A DNA stretch of 64,000 nt from Camarhynchus parvulus (GCF_901933205.1 NC_044574.1:16725733-16789732), one strand, 5' to 3'; positions 10,651 through 24,336 are shown, counted from the first letter of the stretch. The notes: generated by a model not told the origin, from the sequence alone. Program-made: numbers and translations.

Positions 10651-12996
10651 GGTCATTAAATATCTCAAAAGAATTTAAATTATAAAAATGCTTGATTGTT
10701 CTTATTTCCATGTTATCTTCTAGGTAGTCAAAATAAGTTGTTTGACTAAATATTTGTTTCAGGAACTAAACTTAGGCTAATGAATAAGTAATCTTTTTTG
10801 CCTTTAAAAGTTTCTGTCTCCACAAATACCTTCTTAAAGATAATTCTTAATGGACTCAAGACTGTCTGAGAGAATCCTCTAAGTTTTCTAGGGTGATTAC
10901 ATTTCTACCAGTCATGCTAAACTGCAGTCTGTTGTCCTTTATCTGTCTGTGAGAACAGTTGACATGGTAATATAGTTAGTGTGGGAATTGGGCAGAGTCC
11001 AGCCAGAAAATGATAGAGCTTCACAAAACCCAATTTATTTTCCTCAAACAAAACTCTATGTTGCTGTGGCTGTAGTACCAACACAGTAGCAGTCTCACAC
11101 TTGGCTTATGGTTCTGGTATTCTTAGGCACTGCTGCAAACAATACTGACATAACAGAAGTATTCCCACAGCTGTCATGGGGACCTTTCATCTAACACTTG
11201 AAACCTACATTGTGAAAACCAAAGGCTGATGGCTTTCATCTGATTGCCTTTGCCTTCAAAGTTAACATCATGCCAGTAGGCCTTTCCTCTGTTGAACAGT
11301 CAGGATACAATCACTTAAGTCTCATCTTTAACTGAAAACCCAATTTATGTTAGACAATTCTTCCTATTGAAAATAGTTAAGAGTTTGCTAATGAAGTACC
11401 ATCCTTGCTGGGGCTCAATGATGGTAATATTTGTTGATCTTCAATGTTATCTGAAGTGCTCGGAGACTGTGAATAGGGAAAAATGAACAAAAGCTAAGAA
11501 GAAAGGGTTTTCTTAAATTTGACACTTCAATCATAATTGTTTAAACTGAATCTTTCATAAAGATTACATTTGTCAGGTTTGTAACACTGCAAAGTCACAT
11601 GCTGGCTTGAACGGCTGGTTCCTACCACACCCTTTCACTTCTCTCCAAGGATGTTTAAGTCACGTCACAATTATTTTTGTTATGACATGATAATTTTGCA
11701 TACAAGCAATTGGGATGATTATTGTTAAGCTGTTACATCATAGCTGTTTATATTTACAGTGGCCAAAATGCAAGGATTCACCTGCTCCTCTGCCACGTCT
11801 CTCAGAGCTCCTGGGCGCATGGGAAGCCTTGGGGACACAGTCAGTCTTTGCTCAATTAACAGTCCTTGAAAGAGTTGGACGCAATCACTGTTGGGTTCTA
11901 TCAGCTTAAAAGCCAGATTTTTTCCATACTTGAATTTCTTACTGAAATTGCACAAGATAAAGATATTTCTAGAATAATTCTTATAGGTAAATAAACTAGA
12001 AAAAAAAAAAAACAACTAGAAAAAAAAAAGAAAAAAAACCAAAAAAAAATCAAAAACATCCCAGAAAACAAGCCCTCAATTTTTTACAGTTAGTGCAGCA
12101 CAAAGTCCGCTCCATAAAGTATGACTCAGTTTAGAACCAAAGTTTGTAATGCCATCTTCCACTTCTGTATGTCACAATCTTCACCACTCTGAATGAATGT
12201 CTCTCTGCCCTATTATTATTTGGCAATATTTTAAAATCCAAAATCATTAACAGGAAAGAGGACTACTTGAAGTAATTTTTAATTCCTTTGTGGCACCACA
12301 TTAAAAGCTACAACATGAAAATAATTGAAGAGCCAGAGATTAATATTGTCGTCAATTTTACTTCAGATGAGGGAGTATAAAGAACAGAAAAACCCTTATA
12401 GAGATTACAGACAAAAAATGAGTAATATGTAAACCCCAGAAGTGCAATGGAAGGAAATTCAAATCTATGATTTTCTTTACATCTTTTAGTTTATCTGCCA
12501 GTACATTTTCCAGTCTTTCTGGACAGCCTACTCTATGTGATATTATAATTTCAGAGTTATTTTCACAAAGAATTAAAAAAACATACGTATGGCTGCAAAA
12601 CCATCATGCAACAGTGGAGTAATTCAATAAGACGTGGTATGTCAGAAATGACTAGTCTTTGACTATTTTTCAGTGACTAAATTTTAAGCTGACATTTATT
12701 TTAAACCAAATCTCTTTCACTTTTAAACTCCATACTAGTTACCTATTATATTTTTTAGTGAAATCTACAGCACTGATGCTGGTCCTTTCAGCAAAAGCCG
12801 AGAGGTATAAATATTTCTTATTTAAATACATTAAAAATTATGTTATGTGATCTAAAGTAACAGGAAATAAAATTTTTTCCACTTAATAGGTACTTGCTAT
12901 TTTTTTAATACCAAAATGATATTCACTGTGGGTTTGCAGTAGCATTTAGTAAGACTTCACTCATAAACTGAAGAAAATTTAATCTCATACTTTATA
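10651..12996. other. unique DNA with an A-rich tract
   Basis: Contains an A-rich stretch at about 12000-12057 with only scattered C, G and T. No gene or repeat family is recognised in the rest. Confidence 0.5.
12000..12057. repeat. A-rich low-complexity tract
   Basis: Several A runs of 8-13 broken by single C, G or CAACTAG. Seen directly; no adjacent retroposon body recognised. Confidence 0.9.
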
Positions 12997-13140
12997 GAGT
13001 CACAGAATAGTTTGGTTTAGATGGGACCTTTAAATGCTATCCAGTTCAACCCTGCAGTGAGCAGGGACATCTTCAGCCAGGTCAGGTTGCTCAGAGGCTC
13101 ATCCAACCTGACCTTGAACATTTCCAGGCAGGTGCTGCAG
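12997..13140 (-). repeat. CR1 LINE 3' end
   Basis: Plus-strand text starts AGAGTCACAGAATAGTTTGG, then GATGGGACCTTTAAATGCTA, then GGTTGCTCAGAGGCTCATCC and AACCTGACCTTGAACATTTC. This is the reverse complement of the avian CR1 3' UTR in order. The element is therefore on the minus strand with its 3' end at 12997, and is severely 5'-truncated, as usual for CR1. Confidence 0.9.
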
Positions 13141-15804
13141 CAAGGACAGGGGGACAGGGTACCACACTAGTCCTGCCTGGATAAGGCAGGAAAGCAGGGG
13201 TAGCTAAACACTGTTATCATTGTCCTGAGGGGCACTTAAAAATATCCCAGACTTATGTTCCACCTGAACTGAGTTTGTGGGGCATCACAGAGCTTTTCAG
13301 AAATCCTGTGTTCTACCATCTGCAGCCATTTGCAGAAACCCTTGAAGAGCTTGAATGAAGAGGAAAACTCCATTGTAGCTAGACAGAAAACCTCTCCTAG
13401 TGTCAGAGTCGGATAACTCAGCTAACACTCTTCATTCTGGACTTTGCTGCCATTTTCAAGGCCATAATAAAACACATGAAATAGGTTTCTCTCGACTCTT
13501 TAGCCCTTGTGATATTAAAGACTGATAGAAAGTAGTATTTCTGGTGTCCAGCTCAAAAGCAGCATGATGCATTTTTAAATCAGAGAGCACAGTCACAAAA
13601 TTTGAGAATTATAATAGTGCAGTATATGCTTCAGCTGTATTTTATTACAGTGAAATTGTACATTTCATCAAATAACACAAGAATTGTGTTATTTTCTTGA
13701 AATGAGTTGTCTAATAATAACTGGTACTCTGACCATGATGTGAATAGTTTCAACTATCACAGAAGGAATCCTTCTCTAATATAAATTAGTGGTTATGAAT
13801 AAGAAGCAAATCTAAAAAATATTTCTTTACTCTTCCTTCAGAAAAATCCAAATCTTCACCTTATGAAAAGCAACATGAAGAATAGAAGGTAGAAAAATAA
13901 ATATATTTTATATAATTGGCATGTTTGAACATCATTCCACGTCATTGGGCTGATATTAAAAAAAAATGCAGTTGTTTTTCTAACCAGGAGCATCTGTGAA
14001 GAACACAGGGTCTGCACAGCTCAGTAGTTTACAAGTCCATCTGACAGAACACACCAAGGGTTGCAGCTCCCGTTCCTGATTTAAATTGCCAAACACATTA
14101 TTTCCCATTGTGGCAACCCTATCTTTGAATAAGCAGATACAAAACATCTCAGTTCCTTTGTGTCTGTTGCTTTGTGACTTCTTAAGTCAGGCAAAATGTG
14201 CAAAACAGGTGTGTACAGGAAAATTTTACTATTCCTACTCAGGCACCTAAAAAGGTGGCCTGATTTCTCAGCGTCATCCAGCATCTGCAGAAAACAAATC
14301 AGTTTGCTTTAATTTCCAGTTAATAAGTGACGAAGAAACAGAAAAAGTTTGACGCAGAATGATTAGCAATTTTATGCACTCCATACAAAATGTAGGCTTT
14401 CTTGCCGTCCTGCTGGTTTCATTTTAGTCCTATATCTGCTTTATGGATTTTCTGTTCTGAGTGAACAAGTTATTTCTTTAAAGTTAAAGCTGACATTTTT
14501 GGCTAACCTTTTCACATGGTTTCCCTTGCTCTTCTGCCAATGTTCCAAAGCTCAGCCACTAAAGACTTACCCCATAAAAGCTGTGGTGACATATAAAAAA
14601 AATCTCTGAACATCCTTATTTATTTTCCAGCACTATACTGATGCATAAACAATTGGATGATCTCCACAAATATATTTGCAATATTATCCTTTCCCACTGA
14701 ATTTCTTGCCAAACATTAATGTGGGGGACTTGACTGTAAAAGTGACCCAAAACTTTCTGCTTATTAGCTGCTGTGAGGCAACTTGTAACAGGCAAAAGCC
14801 CTAGCTGTAAATGCTAAAAGGAATTGTGTGTCTGAAATCTAGCACTCCCAAACTTGAGGTGTACAATCATTCCTCATACATGTACTTAGAGAAGTGCAAA
14901 CACTTTATTATCTTTTATGAACCCAATACACACCATTACCCAAGAGGACTCACTTTTTCATCTGGAGTGAGATTTCAGGAATGTGGTGCTATCCACCCAC
15001 TTCTTTGTCATGCTCTGGAGATTCAGGCATGCTTATATCTCTGCTGTTGCCTGTTAAATCATACATGAGCTGTGAGCAATTCAAGTAATGACTCTCATCT
15101 AGATTTCTCACATTAAAGGGACTCAGATTTCAAATCCATCAGCAAAGGATATTTTTTTCTTTGTACAGAGACTTTAGATAAAAAAAATCAGGGATACATC
15201 CATGCTAGAGGTAAATGGTAATAACCTGGTTATTACCATTAAATGGTCTTCCCCTTATTTCACAGAGGGAAAAAGAACAGTGCATATATACATATATCAG
15301 ACATATAAACTCTGGAAAACTCAGGTTGCTGTGCTTGGAATGCAAACACAAAAGAAACCTGTTGATCTCTGTGTGATGAATGTGCAAAGCTCCAGCAATT
15401 TCAGCTCCTGCACTACATTAGTTTGGCTCTTTTTAAGCTCACTTAGGCTATGAGTAGTTTAGCCTCAGAGTCCTGTTGCTGCAGGAGTGAAGCTGCACCT
15501 GATTGGAGAAGAAACAGCAAATAAAAGAAGGTGCTCAAGAAAGGGATACTATATTTTCCTTCTTTTTTCAGTCCAGATTTATACACCAAAGGCATTGAAA
15601 AATTTTGAAAACACATATTCTCTTTTGGTGATCTTTTATTTAAAATCAAGGGAGTAGTTATTTGTAGAGGATGCAGAACTGAAGCATCTTCATGGGCATA
15701 CTCTTTGGAAAAAAAAGGAGGTCTTTTCAAGGCAGCTGGTGCTAGGTTAAGAATTTTTCTCATCTCATAAGGTAAATTATTTATTCACCACATTATCTTA
15801 ATGA
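13141..15804. other. unique non-coding DNA with one perfect palindrome
   Basis: No gene is recognised. A 27-base near-perfect palindrome lies at 15214-15240 (listed separately). Open frames around 14811-15068 and 15202-15763 match no known family. Confidence 0.5.
15214..15240. repeat. perfect inverted repeat, 13-bp arms
   Basis: Arm AATGGTAATAACC at 15214-15226 and its exact reverse complement at 15228-15240, with one T between. Seen directly. No element containing it is recognised. Confidence 0.97.
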
Positions 15805-16030
15805 CATTTTTCTGAATACACTCAGCTTTGAATTGATATTTTTTAAATAGCATTCACTGCCAGTGCCCACAGAATTCCAGCTGAGGAATAGCTTCTACTG
15901 AATGGTATTTCAGAAGGCATCCTTGCAAAGATTAAGATACCATTTTTTTCACAAATATCCAATTACAGCCACAAATAGTCTTACAATCAATTAATATTCC
16001 CAAATACTCCTCCCTGTTGTCATCTGATAA
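15805..16030 (-). repeat. possible ancient CR1/L3-like LINE relic
   Basis: Plus-strand text CAGTGCCCACAGAATTCCAG, then CTGAGGAATAGC, resembles the reverse complement of the old LINE segment that reads 'GTGCCCAGAACTGnACACAATATTCCAGnTGAGG'. Weaker colinear similarity continues to about 16030. This segment normally lies 3' of the reverse-transcriptase region. Diverged; assignment is tentative. Confidence 0.45.
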
Positions 16031-18604
16031 GATCTTTCACATTTTTGCATGTGTTTCCTATGTCTAGAACATGAAGAAATCAGCTTACACATTTCAGAGA
16101 GTTTTTTTTTTAGAATGAGAAGATAATAAGTAATTAGTATACATAATTTATGCAAGAGTATAATTTCCTTCTTTGTAAATAAGGTAGATCAAGATCTAGT
16201 TCTGTGTATTTTATGGACTTGCTATGACTTTATAGAAATATTACTGAAGCTAAAATTGAAATCAGAGTTTTATTCACACGAAACATATTCAGAGATTAAA
16301 AATATGCATTATACCAAATTTCTTATGAGAATTTGCTTCTTTATTTTTCTCTACAATTCAAATAATTTAGTGATTTACTTAGTGTAATTAGTTCTTTACG
16401 AAAATCTGAGGGGTTTTTTTTCAACTGTTTACACGGTGACCCTATCCTGTCATTTTGTGATTAATTTATTCACTTACTCTTCTTTGAAAAATTAGGATGT
16501 CTAATCAAAATGTTCTTTATCTGTTTCCTAATTTGTTAAAATTTCTCATCAATCTCCACAACTTGCAAGGCAAGAAATAGTGTCCATTATTAAAGCAAAA
16601 GACAGAACATACTGTTGAAAGAAAAAATTAGTAAACTGATTTAGTGAAAAAAATAGTACAACTAAAATGTAAAGATCAACAGACTGACATCTGGTTTTAA
16701 TCTTTACACATCCATCACCTACATTTGCAAATCGATTAAGAACCTCACAAATAGCCACTCCATGAGGAAGATATTTTTAGTTTGATAATTCATATATCAA
16801 TACTCTCTGAGTCCATCTTGTTTTAATTCTGTGGGCTATACATGTTCAAAGACACCCAAATTCACACACATGTGCAAAAACATGTAAACAATAAAAGCAA
16901 TCTTTAATTGAGTAATAAGTAACAGAATTATTTACTAATTGGTTGTATTACAGAAATGTGTTCTCTGCTGTACTGTACTTAAAGTCCTTGCCAGTGATTC
17001 CAGCAGAAGCCAACTAACTAAGAACTTACTAATTTGTGATTGTATAGCTGCAGAAAAGACAGTAGCTCTGATTTGAAAATTACTATTTGTTGTAATTAGA
17101 AAATAATGTAGTCTAATTGCTTGAGATATTTTGTACAATTTGTTAAAAAAAGAGAAAGATGATTATAACACTCGAGTAAGCTTGAAAAAGAGGATATTTA
17201 CACAAAAAGAAAAGCTTAGCTGGCTAATACTCAGAAAAGGTTTCCTTTACTGTTCCAGCAGATAATTGATTTGTAATGAGAGCTCTGCTGCTATTCCAAT
17301 TACATTTCTCTGTTTGATTTTCCAGTGAAATGGAAAGTAACAGAACTGAGTATAATTTCACCAATATAGACATATATGGGTTTTGGACGTTATCTGTCAT
17401 GTGTTTGGGCTTTTTTCTTGGACCACCAGTACCTTGTCTGCATATTTTTGGGGTGTTATTAATGTTAGATGTTACCAAAGGGGGAAGGGTAGAAGAACCA
17501 GCTTGCTAGTGGTAACAGCCTGATTCTGGGAATAACCCACTCTTCAATTTTCATCTTGTGCATCACACAATTTTTCCACCTACCTGTAACCCTCACAAAG
17601 GAATGGCAGCATCAAGGAGGACACAGTATTTGAATTTGTCTGGTCTTCCATTTCCAGCAAGACATGTAGATTCCTTTGAAGGTATAAACATTTCTTGGGT
17701 TTATACTGAAAAATTGGGAAAGAAAAATGCCACAAATACAAATATTTTCTAGACTTGAAAACATTTGATGCCTAATTTTTCTGTCTTTAGAGGTATGTTG
17801 AATTATACAAGCAAAGCTGTGAGGGAAAAGTAAATTATTATTCAGAAGAAAACATATGAAAAAGCAGTTTCAGAGCATGACTAGGTTTTTGAGGACTGCT
17901 TAGTTTCCTGGGAAACTTGCATGGTAGGGTTAAGGAATTGAGGGCCATATACACTTGAATATCATTCTTCTAGGTCAACAAACATATTGAGAGCCAGTTC
18001 AGATAGTTCAGATACCACTAGTGAGGTAACTTGAGGAAAATATGTACATCATTTGCCCTTGTCATTTACACTTAGGCATAAATAAAGGACTCTGGCCAGT
18101 GTACCTTCACCAAATTATGTCCTGCTGTCAGATTTCAAGCATCATTCTGATGTCCAAACAAAACTATTTGGGTCAACATGTTACCTCTTCCTGCAGTGGG
18201 TGAGTTCTGTCCTCAGTGCTTTTTTGTACACAAGGATGTCACAGCTGGGATGCTAGACTCTCACCTTGTCTCTAATGTGGAAATAAATACTCAAGTTCCA
18301 TCCTTTATTTAAATAGAAAGTTATTATTGTCAGTTAGTGTCTGTGTCTCTTCCTGGAAATCTACATAATCAACAATTTTTAAGACAAAATCCTGAGGTTT
18401 TGGTTACTTAAGAAATTTAAAAACCAACTCCAAAACTCTTTGTGCATTTAATCTTTTTTTTTTTTAATAGTGTCTGTGGGTGTATGAGACCTGTAAATCA
18501 ACATGTTGATGTAGCATGGTTCAGTGTTTTCCTGCCTTTTCTGAAATAACAGTGATATAATTTAAAGTGTCACCATTAATCCACATTAAGCCACTCTGCA
18601 CCCT
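16031..18604. other. unique AT-rich non-coding DNA
   Basis: No recognisable gene or repeat. Short open frames (for example 17224-17478 minus and 17558-17752 plus) show no family signature. Confidence 0.5.
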
Positions 18605-18780
18605 TTCCATTCTTAACTACAGGAGAACAGACCAAAAGTCCATCAGTCTGGCACCTTGCCACTCTGAGCAATGCCTAACAATGGCTTCAAAGGATGCTGT
18701 GAAATCCTCAGAGTGAACCTTGCTCCATAGACTGTTTCATGAAGGGGATGAGAAGACAGAAATTCTATTTCAGTCCATAT
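18605..18780 (-). repeat. ancient CR1-type LINE relic, 3' region
   Basis: ACAGACCAAAAGTCCATCAG (about 18628-18647), followed by TGGCACCTTG, TGAGCAATGCC and GGCTTCAAAGGATG, follows an old reptile/bird repeat with the motif 'CAGACCAAAGGTCCATCTAG'. In that repeat the motif is the minus-strand text of a CR1-clade LINE tail. Similarity fades after about 18780. Confidence 0.6.
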
Positions 18781-21700
18781 GGCAACTGTTTTATCTCCTA
18801 AATCTCCCAGTTAAAGCTATTCTCACTTTTAAAGTCTTCTGATTTTAATATACTTATCTTTATCTATACCTGTACAATAACCATCAAGATAATATTTAAA
18901 AATGATCATAGGAGAGCACCTTCACACTCTAGCAAATGCAGAGTGTGAATCTCACTCATTCAGAGCGAATTACTACTGGATCTTGTTTTACTTATTTCAT
19001 AGAGGATAATTCAAGGATTTCAGATAGTTCCTGAAAACTACATTTCTGACAAAGAGCATGCAATATTTCATTATAAAATACACTCACACCATCACAAACC
19101 CAGCAATCCCTCAAAGCCAGCATGAATTGTTTTTCACCTTTACATTTTGCAAAGAGACGCCAGAGGGTTAAAAACAAAATTTAAAAAAAATTAAATTGCT
19201 TTTGAGCTAAGCACTTGTATGCCAAGTCTCAGCATGGAAGGAATTTTAGCTGCTGAGCAACCTCATACAATAGTGCTTTAGAATAGAAATGCCAAAGAAC
19301 AGACCCTTAACTACAGTATTGTAGCTCTGGTATGGGTGCCACTGTGATGAAAGTACTCTGATATAAAAGTGTCTGCCATGAAAATAAAGACAGAGAGACG
19401 GCTTTGTAGGTGGAACTTGGGTTCTTTTATGTAAAGACTGACCCAGGCAGTCAGAAGGGGAGAGTAAGAGGGCAAGGACCCCATTATGTGGGCACGTAGC
19501 TGCCTGAGCAGAGAGTCAGGGAAAGAGTGTTGTGCAAAAAGGGAATTATTCTAGCATCATTTCCCACACCTGTGGTAACATTAATGATTTTTTACAGTTT
19601 TTCTGTTTGTTTGTTTCATTGTTTTGTTTTTTGGGGTTGGGTTTGTTGGTTTTTTTTGCCTAAAATCAGACTAAGGTTATCTGCATCGTTTTAAAACCTC
19701 TCAGGCTTCATGCAAAATCTTGAGTGTAGTACTTTTAGAAATAATATATGTCTTAGCCTAGTAAAAGACGACTGAAAAGCATGATGTTTTAATAAAGACA
19801 CGTCCTTTGTCCTTGAGCAGCGCAGATGATGTCACATCAGCCTCACAAATGTATGTAGAATTACCTACTTAAAAAAACTTATGTGGAAATACTTGTGGCT
19901 CTCATGGAAAAGGGAGGTTTTAAGAAGATTACAGACCTAATGAAGAGAAACTTCAGATGTTAGATGAAACACTGACTTTAAAGAGAAAGACTTTAGGATT
20001 AGCTGAACCACTTACCACTTATTTTCAAATATTTTTTTAGATGAGATGTGTTCAGTTAAAAAGAAGTTTTAAAGGGAAAGAAACAGCAACCACAAAAGTT
20101 CTGCTCTGTTCTATTTAGCAGAGTAATTATAGTGGCATTTGAATTATTAATGAATATTTCAAACTTAAGTATTCTGGCTTACATACAAAACTTCTTTCTT
20201 TTTTTAAATCTCATATAAAAAAGCTAACTATATTAGAAAAGTAGTAATGGTATTTCTTTCAAAACCTCTGTTGAGATACTGAAAAAAAAGAAATTGGGTA
20301 AGTCAAATCTTCAGTGTTTCTTTTTTTTAACGGGAAAGAGAATGAAAATCTTGTTTAGAGTTGAAGAATTTTTAAAACAGTAATTCATACCAATTGCTGA
20401 ATATTTCTTCTTGTTGTTATTGCCAGGTTTGTCACTGCATGCAAGCCAACTTCCTATGAATTCAGAAAATTATTTGTGTCAATGTGTGCTGTATTGCCAA
20501 AGAACAGCGAACCTATAAAACATCATCTGTGATTATTTATGAATACATGAATGTACTTCACTTTTATGGGGCTTGGTACAGTATGGCTTTGAAATAGAAG
20601 GCTCATGCCTGAATTAATGCAAATAAATGAGAATTCATGCAATTACACTGACTGTTGATAGTTCCTCTCTAGTAACACCAGGAATTATATGAAGATTTTG
20701 CTAGTCTTGTGTAAGAACTAGAAGCTAATATTGTAGGCAAGAAATTATTAAATCCATGTAGGTTAAAGGCTAGATGATATTTTATCTTTGACAACTTCTT
20801 TTCCCTCCCAGTTTTTATCTTGCAAAAATTACATTATCTGATTTTAATTCATTTTCTGATACTCTTTTAGAACCAAGAGATATTTAGGCTCATCTAGAGT
20901 GTCAATATCTGAAGCAGCAGTGTGTCTTCTAGCAGGAAATGTCTATATATTAACCACTTTAATTTTTACTGGGTGGAGTCTATATTTTGCCACTTGAGGG
21001 CATCCTGTCATAATGTTCCATTACAAAGACTCATATCTAAATTCTCATAAAAATAATGGATTTCTGCCAAAACAGTGGTATTTTTCAAAAGTGCTGATCA
21101 AACATTTGAAATTATAATTTGCCACACTAAACAGGCATTTCCAAGACCATAGATCAAAGTGGACTGTATTTCAGGAAATGCTAAGTCAACAAAGGAGGAT
21201 AAGTACCACAGATGCAAGTAGATAGAATTTGCCTGGCAAGCACCATTGTAGACTTCACAGATGTACAGAAGCTTTGACAAAATTCAGTGACAAAAGTTAG
21301 ACAATTGGACCCATTCTTGCATGCACAGACAACAACTGGATTTACCTCTCTCTTTTGGTAAATCATGTATAATTTAGCTTTAATGAGAATGATGGCAAGG
21401 GTTGCAAACTGGAAAAGACAGCAGGCTGAGATAATGCAATAAAAGACTTCATTACATCAATTACCCTGTACTTTGGTAAGTGTAGATGTATGACAATTAC
21501 ACATAAAATGCCAATGCTTCAATGCTTGAAGATGTAACAATGTTTTGACCAAATTCTACAGTGGCTATCACATCCAGATCATATCATCAATTGTTCTATT
21601 AATCAATGATATTATAGTTGTATCATTGTGCAGATTTATACTAAAAGCATCATAGTAAATCTTTTACTGTTTTCTTTCTTCTATTTTTGGTCATTTACCT

Positions 21701-23610
21701 ATGTAAAAGAATCCATTTTAACATACAAGGTTATGTACAAATCTTTCCGTTCTTTATGTCTTTATTATATTTGACTTTGATACTCTCATGCCACATTTAC
21801 TTTGTGCTGGGCTAGAAATTTTGAAACTTACAAGTTGCAGTCACCAGCAGTAACAGATCCTAGCCATGAATTTACTAGCCTTGGTGGCAAAGCAATGGAA
21901 CATGCCACATTTATTTTTCCTCTCTGCAACCGCTTCCTTCATACTGAATAAGGTGCACTGATTATGAGCTGTGTCAGTATAAGATTTCCTCTTTCCATAC
22001 TTGGCTCCCAGTCAGCCTTTTTTCTCTCTTCCACCTTATAACTTTTCTTCATCTAGTTCAGAAACCACGTGCTGTCCCTTTATTAACCTGCCATTTAATC
22101 AGCCCTTCTCACTAAGCCCATAAACACAACCCCCACAATAAAACTTTATGTGCAAGAAATGTGCTTCTATTTAACAGCCAGTTTAACCTCTCCAGTCTTT
22201 CGTTTTTCTTTTCCCATTCAAACAATACTCACATGGGAAAGAGACTCATTCACACTCTTTTCCACATGTTCTTTTCATTTCTAATCACAGTGCTCAACTG
22301 ACTGAAGTCCTCCCAAGGAGGATCTCAGACTGCTGTTTTATTCTATATCCTTCAAACCACCCAACTTCTTCCCAGTCTTCCCATTAAAACCCTGATCCAC
22401 AGCTGTAGATTGGCTGCTCTCTTTTGCTGTGGTCTGTTCCATATTTCTAAGGTTCCCGTAGCAAAAGTATTTGGGAGAGCTGCCACCTTCAACTTTCCAA
22501 ATAGGTGAAGCCACCATAACATTGCCACTGCAGGTGTGAGGATAAGCCACTGTCAAGTTCCCATTTTCCACTGTGAAATGCCTCTGACCTCCACAATCTG
22601 CTGGGGTGTGGAAGTGGGCTTTTAGCTCCACCACCCTGCCGCATCATGTCATTGGCCAGCTTCGTCTTGTTGTGTTCCTGTCCCTTGTCCTCACTGTGGA
22701 GGACAGGGTGCAAATGAAGTTATGGAGTTTCAAGTTGACACCTATTATTTAGATTAGGCCTTGCAATCCATTTCTTTAGAGTCTTGTCCCATGAGGGGAT
22801 CCACAAAGTCTAGTTCTTTCTTAAGAAAAACACATGCCAAAAGGAGGCATTTTCTCGTGAATTCTTGCACTTTCAAAAATGGTATCCTTAAAATTTCATT
22901 CTAGCACTGCTCATATGAAAGCCAGCTAACAATTTAATTCATCAGGGACAGCCTCTTGATGGTGCAGTCACTGTAGCATCACCATCAGGGGAAGGAGGTT
23001 GTAGAATCAACTTAGCGAACACTTGAGGCTGCTCATCCTCTTTTCATTGCTCTTCCCCAGGCATCTCTCACTGCTTACCATTGGAAAGGTGAATATTTAG
23101 TAGGACCTCATACAGGTACTTTGTATAAAGCAGAGATTTGAAAAAACCCCGCAAACTATCCAGATATAACTCCCCTGATGAGCCAAGAGAAAAAAAATCA
23201 CTTTATCTGTTTCAAAACTTCCTAGCAACAGCTATCTATAAAAATGCTGAATGAGGAAAAGGGATTTATCATTTTTTTGCATTTTATCATCATGCACACA
23301 GGCAGAGCTTTAATACTGATTTCTTATTGTTTCACAGATGTCATCTGTAAATTATCAAGCATTGGTGTTCTGTCTGACTCTTGTAGTGGTAGGCTTATCA
23401 ACATCTTACAGCAACCCTAAATCCATGCACAAAAATATGTATTTTGTCTTGAGCATCCTGCCAATTACGCAAGGGGGAAAAAACCTATACCATTCAATGA
23501 TATTGTAATAACCTAGGTTAATGTAGACTTCTTGTTGCTTCCTTAGGTTCAGAACTGTGTGATTGCACTGACTGCCAACCTTAAGTACATCTGAAAAGTA
23601 CGAGATAAGC

Positions 23611-23659
23611 TTTATTTATTTATATAAATAAATAAATAAATATATATATATATATATAG
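23611..23659. repeat. AT palindrome and TA microsatellite
   Basis: Positions 23611-23636 are a perfect 26-base palindrome made of TTTA units followed by TAAA units. It continues as AAAT/TA repeats to 23659. Seen directly. Confidence 0.97.
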
Positions 23660-24263
23660 TGTAAAGCATTAAAAATTGAGATAAGATTTGCATTATATAC
23701 TGCCATGATAGGCTCACTCAGCTGAAGAAGAGCCACTGACCTGAGATTCTTCTCTGCCAGTATTATGCTGGGTTACCTCAGGAAAATTTTCACCCCGGAT
23801 GTGGCTCAGATTTTTTTTGGAGGCGTTGGAAATCCATTGGTTCTGAATATTATGTTCAAAATCCATATTATTTATATGCAAGGTCAATATCAATCTTGGC
23901 TGGAACATTCATGTTTGTAAAATAACAAATATCTTTTTTTTCTTCACCTCTTAGCTCAAGTAAAGTCTGAAGATTTTAAGTGGAAACAACACGAAGCATT
24001 CCTACTTAAATTATAGAAAAAGATCGTTTTGGTTTGCTATATATTTTGCAGATATTTCCTGAAGAAAGATTGTCCAGTACTTAAGAAACTGAAGTTGCAA
24101 GTTTATTATATGAGTTCAGAAGCATCACTATTTGTCATTCAACACTTTGTTTTGCTTGTATTCACTTATGAGAAAGTCAAAAAACTCTTTAAAACAGCAT
24201 CTTTGCTTCTAGAAATATATTAACTTCCTGTAATTATGACTAGTAACAAATATCAGCTGACTT

Positions 24264-24336
24264 TATTTACTAAGGTACTAAAGTACCTTTATTTACCTTA
24301 GTAAATACAGATAAATTTAGTAATTTAGTAATTTAG
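24264..24336. repeat. inverted repeat (14-bp arms) plus tandem ATTTAGTA
   Basis: Arms 24264-24277 (TATTTACTAAGGTA) and 24294-24307 are exact reverse complements around a 16-base spacer. Just downstream, about three copies of ATTTAGTA run to 24336. Seen directly. Confidence 0.92.

Noticed and set aside
17275..17345. Possible forward-strand MIR trace
   Set aside because: Only loose resemblance around CTCTGTTTGATTTTCCAG; could be chance.
19380..19580. GC-richer patch suspected to be part of an LTR element
   Set aside because: No paired LTRs, primer-binding site or target duplication could be seen.
22338..22713. Two overlapping minus-strand open frames in a GC-richer patch
   Set aside because: Matched no family, and no exon boundaries could be defined.
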